Positions 1 to 8,798 of a stretch of 54,493 nt of DNA are shown here, piece by piece. Made by a program: the position numbers and the translations under genes. Position 1 is the first letter of the stretch. Every line of letters starts with the position of its first letter. This DNA comes from Bisbaumannia pacifica (GTDB taxonomy: Bacteria; Pseudomonadota; Gammaproteobacteria; Pseudomonadales; Halomonadaceae). The DNA is taken from contig NZ_BJUK01000025.1 in the NCBI RefSeq assembly GCF_007989625.1, forward strand, positions 1 to 54,493, written 5' to 3'. The notes beneath the pieces are model-generated. The model was not told where the DNA came from. It saw only the letters and a list, made by a program, of their open reading frames with translations, and did no database searches.

Positions 1-25
1 CGGGCCCGCCATCTTGGCGGGCCCG
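1..25 (-). terminator. Hairpin downstream of the first OmpW gene
   Basis: Perfect 10-bp GC-rich stem (arms 1-10 and 16-25, loop ATCTT) lies 20 bases past the stop codon of the minus-strand OmpW gene. Any T-tract would fall outside the window, so the call rests on stem and position. Confidence 0.6.
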
Positions 26-44
26 AGTCGTTTCGGCGGGAAGC

Positions 45-671
45 TTAGTAGCGGAAGCTGATGCCGCCCATCACCACCCAGGGATCGATATTGACGGTGC
101 CGATATCGGCGCCATTCAGGGTGGCATCGGCATCGATATCCAGGTACCAGGCCGCGGCGTTGAGCGCCCAGTGCTCGTCGATCAGCAGGTCCACCCCCAA
201 CTGGCCGGCGGCGCCCCAGGAGTCATCCAGGTCCAGGTCGCCCAGGGCGCTGGATTCATCGGAGAAGTGGGTGTAGTTGATGCCGGCGCCCACATAGGGC
301 TGGATCCGTGCCTCGGTGCCACCCAGCGGGTAGTACTGCAGGGTCAGGGTGGGTGGCAGGTGCTTGGTGGAGGCCAGGTTGGTGCCGTTGAGGTTGATGT
401 CATGCTCGAAGGGCAACGCCGCCAGCAGCTCTACCCCCAGCTTGTCGTGGAAACGGTACCCCAGGGTAAAGGCGAAGCCGTTCTCGTCCTGCACGTCGGC
501 GGCGACGGTGCCGCCTGCCAGGCTGCCGTTATCGCTCTCGGGTGCCACCTTGGCGATGCCCAGGCGGGTGTAGAGATCCCCGGCACCATAGGCCAGGGCC
601 TGGGTGCTGGTCATCAGGGTGGCGGCGGCCAGGCCGCCGGCGAGCAGGGAAACCACTGAGGACTTGCGCAT
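45..671 (-). CDS. OmpW-family outer membrane protein
   Basis: This 208-residue protein is predicted to form a small OmpW-type eight-stranded beta-barrel in the outer membrane. Residues 1-27 look like a Sec signal peptide ending in ALA. The barrel shows the family patterns GYRFHDKLGVELLAALPFEHD, LQYYPLG and QPYVGAGINYT, and the chain ends in an aromatic residue (SFRY*), as barrel proteins need for BAM assembly. The ATG at 671 has CAGGAG as ribosome site. It is distinctly diverged from the two OmpW paralogues at 2.3-3.7 kb. The family is linked to uptake of small hydrophobic compounds and to osmotic or oxidative stress. The substrate cannot be read from sequence. Confidence 0.9.
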   Translation of the reverse strand: MRKSSVVSLLAGGLAAATLMTSTQALAYGAGDLYTRLGIAKVAPESDNGSLAGGTVAADVQDENGFAFTLGYRFHDKLGVELLAALPFEHDINLNGTNLASTKHLPPTLTLQYYPLGGTEARIQPYVGAGINYTHFSDESSALGDLDLDDSWGAAGQLGVDLLIDEHWALNAAAWYLDIDADATLNGADIGTVNIDPWVVMGGISFRY

Positions 672-793
672 TACTGAACTCCTGTATCGGGAAAAGCCTA
701 TGACGCTAGGCTACCCGCCCGGGCGACGGCGAATCTTGACCCAAGACAAGGCCGTCACCCGCGGTTATTGATCCAGCGCAAGTTCCTGAAAGT

Positions 794-2113
794 TCAGGTT
801 TCCAGGAGGCGTTGACGGCGGCTGGCGGCGAGCCCCAGCAAGGTGCCGGCCAGCGCCGGCAGTAGCCAGCCGAAGCTGGTCTCGCCGAGCGGCAGGTGTT
901 GCTGCAGGGCGCCGGCGGTATCCGCCACACCGGCCAGCTCGGTGGCCACCAGGCCATCCAGCAGGCTGGCAACGAGGGTCAGGCTCAGGGCCCAGCGAAA
1001 GACTCGCGGTGCGTCGCCTAGCCAGGGGCGAATCAGCGACAGCAGGATCAGCACGATGGCCGGCGGGTAAAGCGTCACCAGCACCGGGATGGAGACACGG
1101 ATCAGCGTCTCCAGGCCCTGGTTGGCCACCAGGATGGCGAAGCCGCCCATGGCGATGACCAACAGCCGATAGGGAAGCCGCGGCCATAGCCCATGAAAAT
1201 ACTCGCCGCAGGCGGTCAGCAGACCCACGGCGGTGGTCAGGCAGGCCAGGGTGATGACCGCCGCCAGCAGCACCGGGCCCCAGGGGCCGAACAGCGCCGC
1301 CACATAGGTGGGAATCAGCTCGCCGCTGCCGGCCTGGGCGGCGAGTTCGTGGCTGGTGGCCCCCATGTAGGTCAGCGGCAGGTAGACGGCGGCCAGACAG
1401 GTCGCGGCGATGATGCCCGCCCACAGGGTGTAGCGGGCGACCAGGCGCGGCTCGTGGATGCCGCGATCGCGGATGGCGGTAACAATCAGGATGCCGAAGA
1501 CCAGGGAGGCGAGGGTATCCATGGTCAGGTAGCCGTTGCGAAAGCCTTCGGCAAAGGGCGCGGCCCGCCAGCCGGCCTGCGTCTCGCCCAGGGGCCCCTG
1601 GGGGGCGACCAGGGTCGCCAGGGCGATCAACCCCAGCAGCAGGATCAGCAGTGGCGTGATCCATTTGCCGATGATGTCCATCAGCCGCCCCGGCATCAGC
1701 GCCAGTAGCGTGGCCAGGCCGAAGAACAGCAGCGAGTGCAGGGCCAGGCCGGTGCCATCAGAGAGCGAGACGAAGGGGCGCATGCCCATCTCGAAGGCCA
1801 CGGTGCCGGTGCGCGGCAGGGCGAAGAGGGGGCCGATGGCCAGGTAGATGCCCAGGCCGAAGGCGAGGGCGGCCAGGCGGGGGAGCGGGGCGGTCAGGGT
1901 CTCGAGGCCGCCGCCGACCCTGGCCACGGCGAGGATGCCGAGCAGCGGCAGGCCCACGGCGGTGGCCAGAAAGCCCAGGGCCGCGGGCCAGAAGGCGGCG
2001 CCGGCGCCGACGCCTACCTGAGGCGGAAAGACGATATTGCCGGCCCCGAGGAAGAGCGCAAAGGTCATAAAACCTAGCGCCAGCAGCTCGAGGCCGGTGA
2101 GGCGTGTTTTCAC
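794..2113 (-). CDS. brnQ: Branched-chain amino acid carrier, BrnQ family
   Basis: A 439-residue, about 12-TM inner membrane carrier of the LIVCS family, which imports leucine, isoleucine and valine with a cation. The N-terminus LLALGFMTFALFLGAGNIVFPP is the family hallmark. The frame stays open upstream to an ATG at 2224, but that adds about 37 residues without family similarity. I prefer the GTG at 2113, which starts VKTRLTGLELLALGF and has AGGT upstream. The palindrome at 2137-2151 would lie inside the longer version, which also argues for the short one. It is the only gene between two OmpW genes and seems to be transcribed alone. The family call is secure. The exact start is not. Confidence 0.9.
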   Translation of the reverse strand: MKTRLTGLELLALGFMTFALFLGAGNIVFPPQVGVGAGAAFWPAALGFLATAVGLPLLGILAVARVGGGLETLTAPLPRLAALAFGLGIYLAIGPLFALPRTGTVAFEMGMRPFVSLSDGTGLALHSLLFFGLATLLALMPGRLMDIIGKWITPLLILLLGLIALATLVAPQGPLGETQAGWRAAPFAEGFRNGYLTMDTLASLVFGILIVTAIRDRGIHEPRLVARYTLWAGIIAATCLAAVYLPLTYMGATSHELAAQAGSGELIPTYVAALFGPWGPVLLAAVITLACLTTAVGLLTACGEYFHGLWPRLPYRLLVIAMGGFAILVANQGLETLIRVSIPVLVTLYPPAIVLILLSLIRPWLGDAPRVFRWALSLTLVASLLDGLVATELAGVADTAGALQQHLPLGETSFGWLLPALAGTLLGLAASRRQRLLET

Positions 2114-2136
2114 GGGAGAGGTACCTACTGCGTGGG

Positions 2137-2151
2137 GAACATTCGATGTTC
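2137..2151. promoter_or_regulatory. Palindromic operator candidate upstream of brnQ
   Basis: GAACAT-TCG-ATGTTC is a 6+6 bp inverted repeat located 24-38 bases upstream of the likely brnQ start. Position and symmetry suggest a repressor or activator site. The half-site resembles E. coli GlpR half-sites (ATGTTCG), but the arms point outward compared with a GlpR operator, so the cognate factor is unknown. Confidence 0.45.
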
Positions 2152-2231
2152 GGGTGACTTGGCGGTCGATATTATCTCGCAATAGGTAATTGCTAGCAAA
2201 AAAATGCAGGATGTTATTCGGCATAAACCAA

Positions 2232-2254
2232 GACGCCGGCCCGGGGCCGGCGTC
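2232..2254 (-). terminator. Terminator of the second OmpW gene
   Basis: A stem of about 10 bp (GACGCCGGCC pairing with GGCCGGCGTC) lies 27 bases past the OmpW stop codon. On the minus strand it is followed by TTGGTTTATG. It may also separate this gene from brnQ. Confidence 0.6.
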
Positions 2255-2280
2255 AATGCCAGAGGGGGGCTCGCGCCGCC

Positions 2281-2904
2281 CTAGAAGCGCAGCGTTACCC
2301 CGCCGCCGATGGTCAGCGGGTCGAGCTTGGCTTCGCCCAGCTCCTCCCCCAGGTAGGAAACATCGCTCCCCACGTCGGCATAGTTCAGCGAACCATTGAG
2401 CAGCAGGTTGTCGGTGATGGCCAGGTCGACGCCGATCTGGCCGACGGCGCCATAGGAGTCGTCCAGGTCGACGCCGGCCGGCTCGCCGGAGAAGCTGGTG
2501 TAGTTGAGCCCGGCCCCCACATAGGGCTGGACCCGGGAATCGAGGCCCCCCAGAGGGTAGTAGTTGACCATCAGGTTGACCGGCAGGCGCTGGAAGCTGC
2601 CCGCCACATCCACGGGGGCGCCGATATGGGCGTCATGCTTGATGCGCTCGCTGCCGGCGAGTTCGACGCCGAACTTGTCGTGGAAGAGGTAGCCCAGGCC
2701 ATAGGTGAAGCCTCGTCCATCACGGATGTCCAGCTCGGTCCGGAAATTGCCCGGGTCGACCAGGTCGATATCGGAGTGGGAGTCGGTCTTGGCGAAACCG
2801 CCGCGGACGAAGAAGTCGCCGGCCTCATAGGCGAGGGCGGTCTGGGCGGCGAGGGTCAGGGTGGCGGCGGTGAGCGCGCTGGCGAGCCACTTGGCGTTGC
2901 GCAT
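2281..2904 (-). CDS. OmpW-family outer membrane protein (tandem copy A)
   Basis: A 207-residue predicted OmpW barrel. The start at 2904 (MRNAKWLASAL...) has a strong AAGGAGG seven bases upstream and begins a signal peptide ending TALA. The longer open frame to 2958 adds 18 non-signal residues and is rejected. Hallmarks are YEAGDFFVRGGFAK, GYLFHDKFGVELAGSE, VNYYPLG and a terminal TLRF*. It is a close paralogue of the next gene (3083-3691): they share VQPYVGAGLNYT, FSGEPAG, DLAITDNL and DPLTIGGGVTLRF, which indicates tandem duplication. The ligand cannot be told. Confidence 0.92.
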   Translation of the reverse strand: MRNAKWLASALTAATLTLAAQTALAYEAGDFFVRGGFAKTDSHSDIDLVDPGNFRTELDIRDGRGFTYGLGYLFHDKFGVELAGSERIKHDAHIGAPVDVAGSFQRLPVNLMVNYYPLGGLDSRVQPYVGAGLNYTSFSGEPAGVDLDDSYGAVGQIGVDLAITDNLLLNGSLNYADVGSDVSYLGEELGEAKLDPLTIGGGVTLRF

Positions 2905-3012
2905 GGGTTCCTCCTTGGAAGGTCGGCCAGTCTGGCCTCGAGCATTGGGGTGTCCCAAGGGTAAAGGGGGATCGCCGACGCTTCGAGACGAGGAAGTCGA
3001 TGCTGGGAGTAA

Positions 3013-3046
3013 GAAAAAACCTACGCCGCATCCGGCGGCGTAGGTT
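3013..3046 (-). terminator. Rho-independent terminator of the third OmpW gene
   Basis: Perfect 12-bp stem (arms 3018-3029 and 3035-3046, loop of 5) followed on the minus strand by a TTTTTTC run. It sits 37 bases past the stop codon at 3083 and insulates the two tandem OmpW genes, so each probably has its own promoter. Confidence 0.85.
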
Positions 3047-3082
3047 GTTGGTAGGGGGGTCGTCGGTCGACGGGGGGATCGA

Positions 3083-3691
3083 TCAGAAGCGCAACGTGAC
3101 GCCGCCGCCGATGGTCAGCGGGTCGACCTTGGCTTCGCCCAGGTTCTGGCCATCGCTGGTGCTGATTCGGGTATCCACGTCGGCGTAATTGACGGCGCCG
3201 TTGAGCATCAGGTTATCGGTGATGGCTAGGTCGATGCCCACTTGTCCCACGGCACCATAGGAGCGGCGGGCGTCGAGTCCTGCCGGCTCGCCGGAGAAGC
3301 GCGTGTAGTTGAGGCCGGCCCCCACGTAGGGCTGGACCCGGGAGTCGAGGCTGCCCATGGGGTAGTAGTTGACCATCAGGTTGACCGGCATGCGCTCGAT
3401 GCTACCGATGTCACTCCCGCCCAGGGCCAGGTCGTGTTCGAACTTCTCGCTGCCGCTCAGCTCGACGCCCAGGTTGCCATAAAACATGTAGCCGAGGGCG
3501 TAGGTGAAACCGCGTTCATCGGCGATATCCAGTCGCTGATCGGCCACGTCACCGTTATTGGATCGGGGTTCGCTCTGGGCGACGCCGCCGCGAACGTAGA
3601 AGTCGCCGGCCTCGAAGGCCAGGGCCGCCTGACCGAGCAGCAGGCTGGAGCCCAGCAGGGCCGAGGAGGCGAGTCGGGGAAGCAGGGTCAT
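3083..3691 (-). CDS. OmpW-family outer membrane protein (tandem copy B)
   Basis: A 202-residue predicted OmpW barrel, paralogous to the gene just downstream. I chose the ATG at 3691 (MTLLPRLASSAL..., GGAG seven bases upstream) over a TTG four codons earlier. The signal peptide ends QAALA, the mature chain starts FEAGDFYVRGGVAQ, and the C-terminus is TIGGGVTLRF*. The two copies differ most in the extracellular-loop stretches (around SNNGDVADQRLDIADE and DTRISTSDGQN), as expected if they have diverged in ligand or surface properties. It has its own terminator at 3013-3046. Confidence 0.92.
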   Translation of the reverse strand: MTLLPRLASSALLGSSLLLGQAALAFEAGDFYVRGGVAQSEPRSNNGDVADQRLDIADERGFTYALGYMFYGNLGVELSGSEKFEHDLALGGSDIGSIERMPVNLMVNYYPMGSLDSRVQPYVGAGLNYTRFSGEPAGLDARRSYGAVGQVGIDLAITDNLMLNGAVNYADVDTRISTSDGQNLGEAKVDPLTIGGGVTLRF

Positions 3692-3930
3692 GGCAGTCTC
3701 CAATGGCGGGTGTCTTGGCGTTTCGATATCGATGAGGGGCTCATCGTTGGTTTTACAAGACTAGTATAGAGAACGCTGTTTTTCTTCGCTCGTAGAAAAT
3801 GCCTATCGGCGTGATTGGCCGGATTGTCGGGCTATATCGCAGTTATTGGCTAATGTAGGTTGGCCAAAAGGCTAGCCGTCGAACAGTATTTGTATAGGTT
3901 TTTGTGGCCGGGAAAGGTGGGATTACAACG

Positions 3931-3960
3931 GCAACAGGCCGCCCGAGGGCGGCCTGTTGC
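3931..3960 (-). terminator. Terminator hairpin after putP
   Basis: Perfect 13-bp stem (arms 3931-3943 and 3948-3960, tetraloop CGAG), 10 bases past the putP stop. The T-tract on the minus strand is poor (CGTTGTAAT). The stretch from here to 3704 holds no ORF that I trust. Confidence 0.65.
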
Positions 3961-3969
3961 GTCGATGGA

Positions 3970-5448
3970 TCACCCCCGCTTGATGGCATCGAACTCGTCG
4001 GTGATCTCCTTGGAGGGCTCGGCGGTGGCCAGGCTCGCTACCACGATGGCGATATAGGCGAAGATGACGCCCGGGACGATCTCGTAGAGATCGAAGATAC
4101 CACCGGAGAGCTCGGCCCAGAGGACCACGGTCACGCCGCCGACGACGATACCCGCCAGGGCGCCCCACTGGTTCATGCGCCGCCAGAACAGCGACATGAT
4201 CAGGGCCGGGCCGAAGGCGGCGCCGAAGCCGGCCCAGGCGTAAGCGACCAGATCGAGGACGGTGGAGTCGGGGTTCAGGGCCAGCAGGTAGGCGAGCACG
4301 GCGATGGCGACCACGGCGAAGCGCCCCACCCAGACCAGCTCGCTCTGGGAGGCGTCCTTGCGGAACAGCGCCTTGTAGAAGTCATCGGTCAGCGCCGAAG
4401 AGGAGACCAGCAGCTGGGAGTCGGCGGTGGACATGATCGCCGCCAGGATGGCCGCCAGCAGGATACCGGCCATCACCGGATGGAAGATCAGGTTGACCAT
4501 GACCATGAAGACGGTCTCGCCATCGCCCAGCTCCCGGGAGACGAAGCCCACCCCCAGCAGGCCCACGGCCATGGAGCTGATCAGGGCGATCGCGGTCCAG
4601 CTCACGGCGATGGTGCGAGCGGCGGGGATGTCGTCCTCGCTGCGGATAGCGGCGAAGCGCGCGAGGATATGCGGCTGGCCGAAGTAGCCCAGGCCCCAGG
4701 CCAGCGAGCTGACGATACCGATCACCGACAGGGTCTCACCGGTGGAGGCGTCGCGGAACCAGGCCAGCATGTACTCGCTCTGCTCGGCCAGGGCCGCGCC
4801 GGCGCCGCTGGTGCCGCCCAGGTCGGCGAAGGCGATGATCGGCACGATGGCCAGCGCCGCCGCCATCATCAGGCCCTGGATCAGGTCGGTCCAGGAGACC
4901 GCCAGGAAGCCGCCGATAAAGGTGTAGGCGATGATCGTCAGGGTGCCCACGGTGACGGCGATGCGGTAGTCGAGGCCGAACACGGTCTCGAACAGGCGCC
5001 CGCCGGCCACCAGGCCGGAGCTGGTGTAGAAGAGGAAGAACACCAGGATAAAGATCGCCGAGATCACCCGCAGCAGCTGGCTCCTGTCACGGAAGCGGTT
5101 GGCGAAGAAATCCGGCAGGGTCAGGGAGTCGCTGGCCCGGAAGGAGTAGATGCGCAGCGGCTTGGCCACGATCAGCCAGTTGAGCCAGGTGCCGATCAGC
5201 AGGCCGATGGCGATCCAGCTGGCCGAGATGCCGCTGACATAGGCCGCCCCCGGCAGCCCCAGTAGCAACCAGCCCGACATGTCCGAGGCCCCGGCGGAGA
5301 TCGCCGAGGTCCAGGGGCCCAGGGAGCGGCCCCCGAGGATGTAGTCGGAGAGGTTGCTGGTACGCCGGTAGGCGACGATGCCGATCCCCAGCATCGCCAG
5401 CAGGTAGACGGCGAAGGTAAAGCCGATGGTGAGATTGCTCTGAACCAT
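3970..5448 (-). CDS. putP: Sodium/proline symporter
   Basis: A 492-residue inner membrane symporter of the SSS family, importing L-proline with sodium. The N-terminal half carries the family pattern GGRSLGPWTSAISAGASD followed by MSGWLLLGLPGA, and about 13 hydrophobic segments follow. Length matches PutP proteins. The ATG at 5448 has GAAGGA upstream and lies 35 bases behind the putA stop, so putA and putP probably form one transcript ending at the hairpin 3931-3960. In a halophile the protein could serve both proline catabolism and uptake of proline as a compatible solute. The joint position with putA favours catabolism. Confidence 0.95.
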   Translation of the reverse strand: MVQSNLTIGFTFAVYLLAMLGIGIVAYRRTSNLSDYILGGRSLGPWTSAISAGASDMSGWLLLGLPGAAYVSGISASWIAIGLLIGTWLNWLIVAKPLRIYSFRASDSLTLPDFFANRFRDRSQLLRVISAIFILVFFLFYTSSGLVAGGRLFETVFGLDYRIAVTVGTLTIIAYTFIGGFLAVSWTDLIQGLMMAAALAIVPIIAFADLGGTSGAGAALAEQSEYMLAWFRDASTGETLSVIGIVSSLAWGLGYFGQPHILARFAAIRSEDDIPAARTIAVSWTAIALISSMAVGLLGVGFVSRELGDGETVFMVMVNLIFHPVMAGILLAAILAAIMSTADSQLLVSSSALTDDFYKALFRKDASQSELVWVGRFAVVAIAVLAYLLALNPDSTVLDLVAYAWAGFGAAFGPALIMSLFWRRMNQWGALAGIVVGGVTVVLWAELSGGIFDLYEIVPGVIFAYIAIVVASLATAEPSKEITDEFDAIKRG

Positions 5449-5483
5449 GTCGAGATCCTTCTATGGGTTATTGTTGGTCGTGA

Positions 5484-8400
5484 TCACTCGTCCCCCAGCG
5501 CCAGCAGGGAGGCATTGCCGCCGAGGGCGGCGGTATTGATGGTCACCGTCTTCTCGGTGGCGAAGCGCAGCAGGTAGTGCGGGCCGCCGGCCTTGGGGCC
5601 GGTGCCGGAGAGTCCCTGGCCGCCGAAGGGTTGAACCCCGACCACGGCGCCGATGATATTACGGTTTACATAGACGTTGCCTACACGGATTTTCTGCGCA
5701 ATTGCCTCGGCAAAGGATTCGTTACGGCTATGCACGCCGAAGGTCAGCCCATAGCCGCGGCCATTGATCGACTCGATCACCCGGTCCAGCTCGCTGGCCT
5801 GGTAGCGCACGATATGCAGGATAGGGCCGAACTGCTCGCGTTCCAGGGCCTCGATGCCGTCGATCTGGAAGGCCGCCGGGGCCACGAAGGTGCCGTGGGC
5901 GGTGTGGGCGGGATCGAGGTGGGTCTCGGCCAGCAGCCGGCCCTCGCCCTTGAGCCTGTCGATATGCGCCAGCAGTCCCCGACGGGCCTCCTCGTCGATC
6001 ACCGGGCCCACGTCGGTGCCCAGGTCGCGGGGATCGCCCACGCGCAGCTCGGCCATGGCGCCTTCGAGGATCTCGATGACCCGATCGGCCACGTCGTCCT
6101 GGAGGTAGAGCACGCGCAGCGCCGAGCAGCGCTGGCCGGCGCTCTGGAAGGCGGACTGAATGACGTCGGCCACCACCTGCTCGGGCAGCGCCGTGGAGTC
6201 GACGATCATGGCGTTCATGCCGCCGGTCTCGGCGACCAGGGTCGGCAGCGGGGCGCCTTCCCGGGCCGCCAGGGAGCGGTTGATGATCTGGGCGGTGTCG
6301 GTGCCGCCGGTGAAGACCACCCCGGTGATGCGCGGGTCACCGCTGAGCACGCTACCCACGGTGGGGCCGTCGCCGGGCAAGAGCTGTACCACGTCGCGGG
6401 GCATGCCGGCCTCATGCAGCAGCTCGATGACCCGGTGGGCGACGATGGAGGTCTGCTCGGCGGGCTTGGCCAGCACGGTGTTGCCGGCCACGGCGGCGGC
6501 CACCACCTGGCCGCAGAAGATCGCTACCGGGAAGTTCCAGGGGCTGATGGCGGCGAAGACGCCCTTGCCACCTAGCATCAGCTCGTTGGACTCGCCGGTG
6601 GGCCCGGGCAGGGCCGTGGGCGCGGCGAACAGCTCCTCGGCACGCATGGCGTAGTAGCGGCAGAAGTCCACCGCCTCCTTGATCTCGTCGACGCCGTCGG
6701 TGAGCAGCTTGCCCCCCTCCCGGGAGCACAGCGTCATCAGCTCCGCCATGTGCTCCTCCATCAGGTCGCCCAGGCGGCGAATGATGGCGGCGCGCTCGGC
6801 CACCGGGGTGGCCTCCCAGCGGGGGAAGGCGGCCCAGGCGGCATCCACGGCCTGGGCGGCCTGCTCCTTGGTGGTCCATTGCACGCTGCCGACCCGCTGG
6901 TTACGGTCGTAGGGGCTGGTCACCTCATGGGTCTGGGCGGCGTCGTCGGCCACCGCCACGGCCAGCAGCGGCTTGGCCCGATAGGCCTTGTCCATGAAGC
7001 CCGCCATCTTGTCCATGAGCGGCTGGTAGTGGCTGCGAATATTCAAGTTCACTCCCCGCGAGTTCTTGCGTTGTGGTCCATAGATATCCCGCGGCAACGG
7101 GATGCGATGATTGGCGTAGCGCTCGTGCTGGTTCAGGGTCTCCACCGGGTGGACGCAGAGCGACTCCACCGGCACCTTGGGATCCACCAGCTGATGCACG
7201 AATGATGAGTTGGCGCCGTTCTCGAGCAGGCGGCGCACCAGGTAGGGGAGCAGGTCCTTGTGGGCGCCCACCGGGGCATAGATGCGGCAGTAGGTGCCCT
7301 GGGGCGCGCGCCTCAGGGCGGCGTCATAGAGGGCCTCGCCCATGCCGTGCAGGCGCTGGAACTCCAGCTGGCGCCCGGCGGCGTTGGCCAGTTCGAGGAT
7401 GGCGCTGATGGTATGGGCGTTATGGGTGGCGAACTGCGGGAAGATGCGCCCGCGGGTGTTGTCCGACAGCAGGTAGTTGGCGCATACCAGGTAGGCCACG
7501 TCGGTGCTGGCCTTGCGGGTGAAGACCGGGTAGCCATCGACGCCGAGCTGCTGGGACTCCTTGATCTCGCTGTCCCAGTAGGCGCCCTTGACCAGGCGCA
7601 CCGGAATCTCGTCGCCCTGTCGATCGGCCAGCCGGGTCAGGTACTGCAGGGTGGGCAGGGCGCGTTTGGAGTAGGCCTGGACCACCAGGCCGAAGTGCCC
7701 CCAGCCCTTGGCGGCATCGCTCTCGTAGATGGCGCGGAACACCTCGAGGGACAGCTCCAGGCGATCCACCTCCTCGGCATCGATGGTAATCGCCACCTCG
7801 CGTGCCCGGGCCAGGGCGACCAGCTCGCGGACCGTGGCGGTCAGCTCCTCGAGGACCTGGCCGCGGCGGCCGAATTCGTAACGCGGGTGCAGCGCCGAGA
7901 GCTTGATGGAGACCGAGGGGGCCGGTGTCTTGGCGGGCAGCGCCTTGCTGGTCTTGCCCACCCGCTCGATGGCTTGGGCATAGTCGTCGAAGTAACGCTT
8001 GGCATCCTGGCGGGTGCGGGCGGCCTCGCCGAGCATGTCGTAGGAGTAGGTGTAGCCTTTGTCGAACAGCGGCTTGGAGCGCTTCAGTGCCTCGTCGATA
8101 TCGCGGCCGAGGACGAACTGCTTGCCCATCACCTTCATCGCCTCGCGCATGGCGCGGCGGATCACCGGCTCGCCCATGCGATTGACCAGCTTGTTGATGA
8201 AACCGCTGGGCTTGCCGTCCTTGGGCTTATCCATGGTGACGACCCGGCCGGTCATCAGCAGGCCCCAGGTGGAGGCATTGACCAGCCAGGAGTCGCTCTG
8301 GCCCACATAGGACTGCCAGTCCGCCGGACCCAGCTTGTCTTCGATCAGGGCGTCGGCGGTCTCCTTGTCGGGGATGCGCAGCATGGCCTCGGCCAGGCAC

Positions 8401-8675
8401 ATCAGCATCAGCCCCTCGTGGGTATCCAGGCTGTACTGCTGCAGCAGCTCGTCGATGGTGTCCACGGCGGTATCCATCTCGCGTACTTCCCGCACCAGTT
8501 CGGCGGTCTTGGCGGCGATGCGCTGGAAGTCGGCCTCATCGGCGGAGAGGAAGGTCACCAGCTCGCCCACGAAACTGTCCTCATCGACGATGTAGTGATC
8601 GCTGATGCGCTGGAAGAGGGTATCGAGGTCCTGTTGCCAGGTGGATGCGTCGAGCAGGGTCTTGGCTGTGAGCAT
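5484..8675 (-). CDS. putA: Bifunctional proline dehydrogenase / glutamate semialdehyde dehydrogenase
   Basis: A 1063-residue PutA that oxidises proline to pyrroline-5-carboxylate (FAD domain) and then to glutamate (NAD domain). The PRODH half contains SVKLSALHPRYEF-like and RLVKGAYWD patterns. The ALDH half contains SPWNFPVAIFCGQ, the general-base region LVAETGGMNAM and the catalytic cysteine in SAGQRCSALR. The start at 8675 (MLTAKTLLDAS) has GGGAG upstream. An upstream extension to 8765 is not family-like. There is no N-terminal ribbon-helix-helix domain, so unlike E. coli PutA it should not repress its own operon. The AraC-type gene just upstream is the likely regulator. Confidence 0.95.
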   Translation of the reverse strand: MLTAKTLLDASTWQQDLDTLFQRISDHYIVDEDSFVGELVTFLSADEADFQRIAAKTAELVREVREMDTAVDTIDELLQQYSLDTHEGLMLMCLAEAMLRIPDKETADALIEDKLGPADWQSYVGQSDSWLVNASTWGLLMTGRVVTMDKPKDGKPSGFINKLVNRMGEPVIRRAMREAMKVMGKQFVLGRDIDEALKRSKPLFDKGYTYSYDMLGEAARTRQDAKRYFDDYAQAIERVGKTSKALPAKTPAPSVSIKLSALHPRYEFGRRGQVLEELTATVRELVALARAREVAITIDAEEVDRLELSLEVFRAIYESDAAKGWGHFGLVVQAYSKRALPTLQYLTRLADRQGDEIPVRLVKGAYWDSEIKESQQLGVDGYPVFTRKASTDVAYLVCANYLLSDNTRGRIFPQFATHNAHTISAILELANAAGRQLEFQRLHGMGEALYDAALRRAPQGTYCRIYAPVGAHKDLLPYLVRRLLENGANSSFVHQLVDPKVPVESLCVHPVETLNQHERYANHRIPLPRDIYGPQRKNSRGVNLNIRSHYQPLMDKMAGFMDKAYRAKPLLAVAVADDAAQTHEVTSPYDRNQRVGSVQWTTKEQAAQAVDAAWAAFPRWEATPVAERAAIIRRLGDLMEEHMAELMTLCSREGGKLLTDGVDEIKEAVDFCRYYAMRAEELFAAPTALPGPTGESNELMLGGKGVFAAISPWNFPVAIFCGQVVAAAVAGNTVLAKPAEQTSIVAHRVIELLHEAGMPRDVVQLLPGDGPTVGSVLSGDPRITGVVFTGGTDTAQIINRSLAAREGAPLPTLVAETGGMNAMIVDSTALPEQVVADVIQSAFQSAGQRCSALRVLYLQDDVADRVIEILEGAMAELRVGDPRDLGTDVGPVIDEEARRGLLAHIDRLKGEGRLLAETHLDPAHTAHGTFVAPAAFQIDGIEALEREQFGPILHIVRYQASELDRVIESINGRGYGLTFGVHSRNESFAEAIAQKIRVGNVYVNRNIIGAVVGVQPFGGQGLSGTGPKAGGPHYLLRFATEKTVTINTAALGGNASLLALGDE

Positions 8676-8798
8676 GTCACTCTCCCGGAAGCCTTTTTTG
8701 GATAGCCTGAATGTAGGGTGGGAGAGTCGTGAGCGTCTTGCCAATTTCTCGGCAGGATTTGTCAAAAAGCCGGGCTCTGTTGCTAATGGCGGCGAAAA

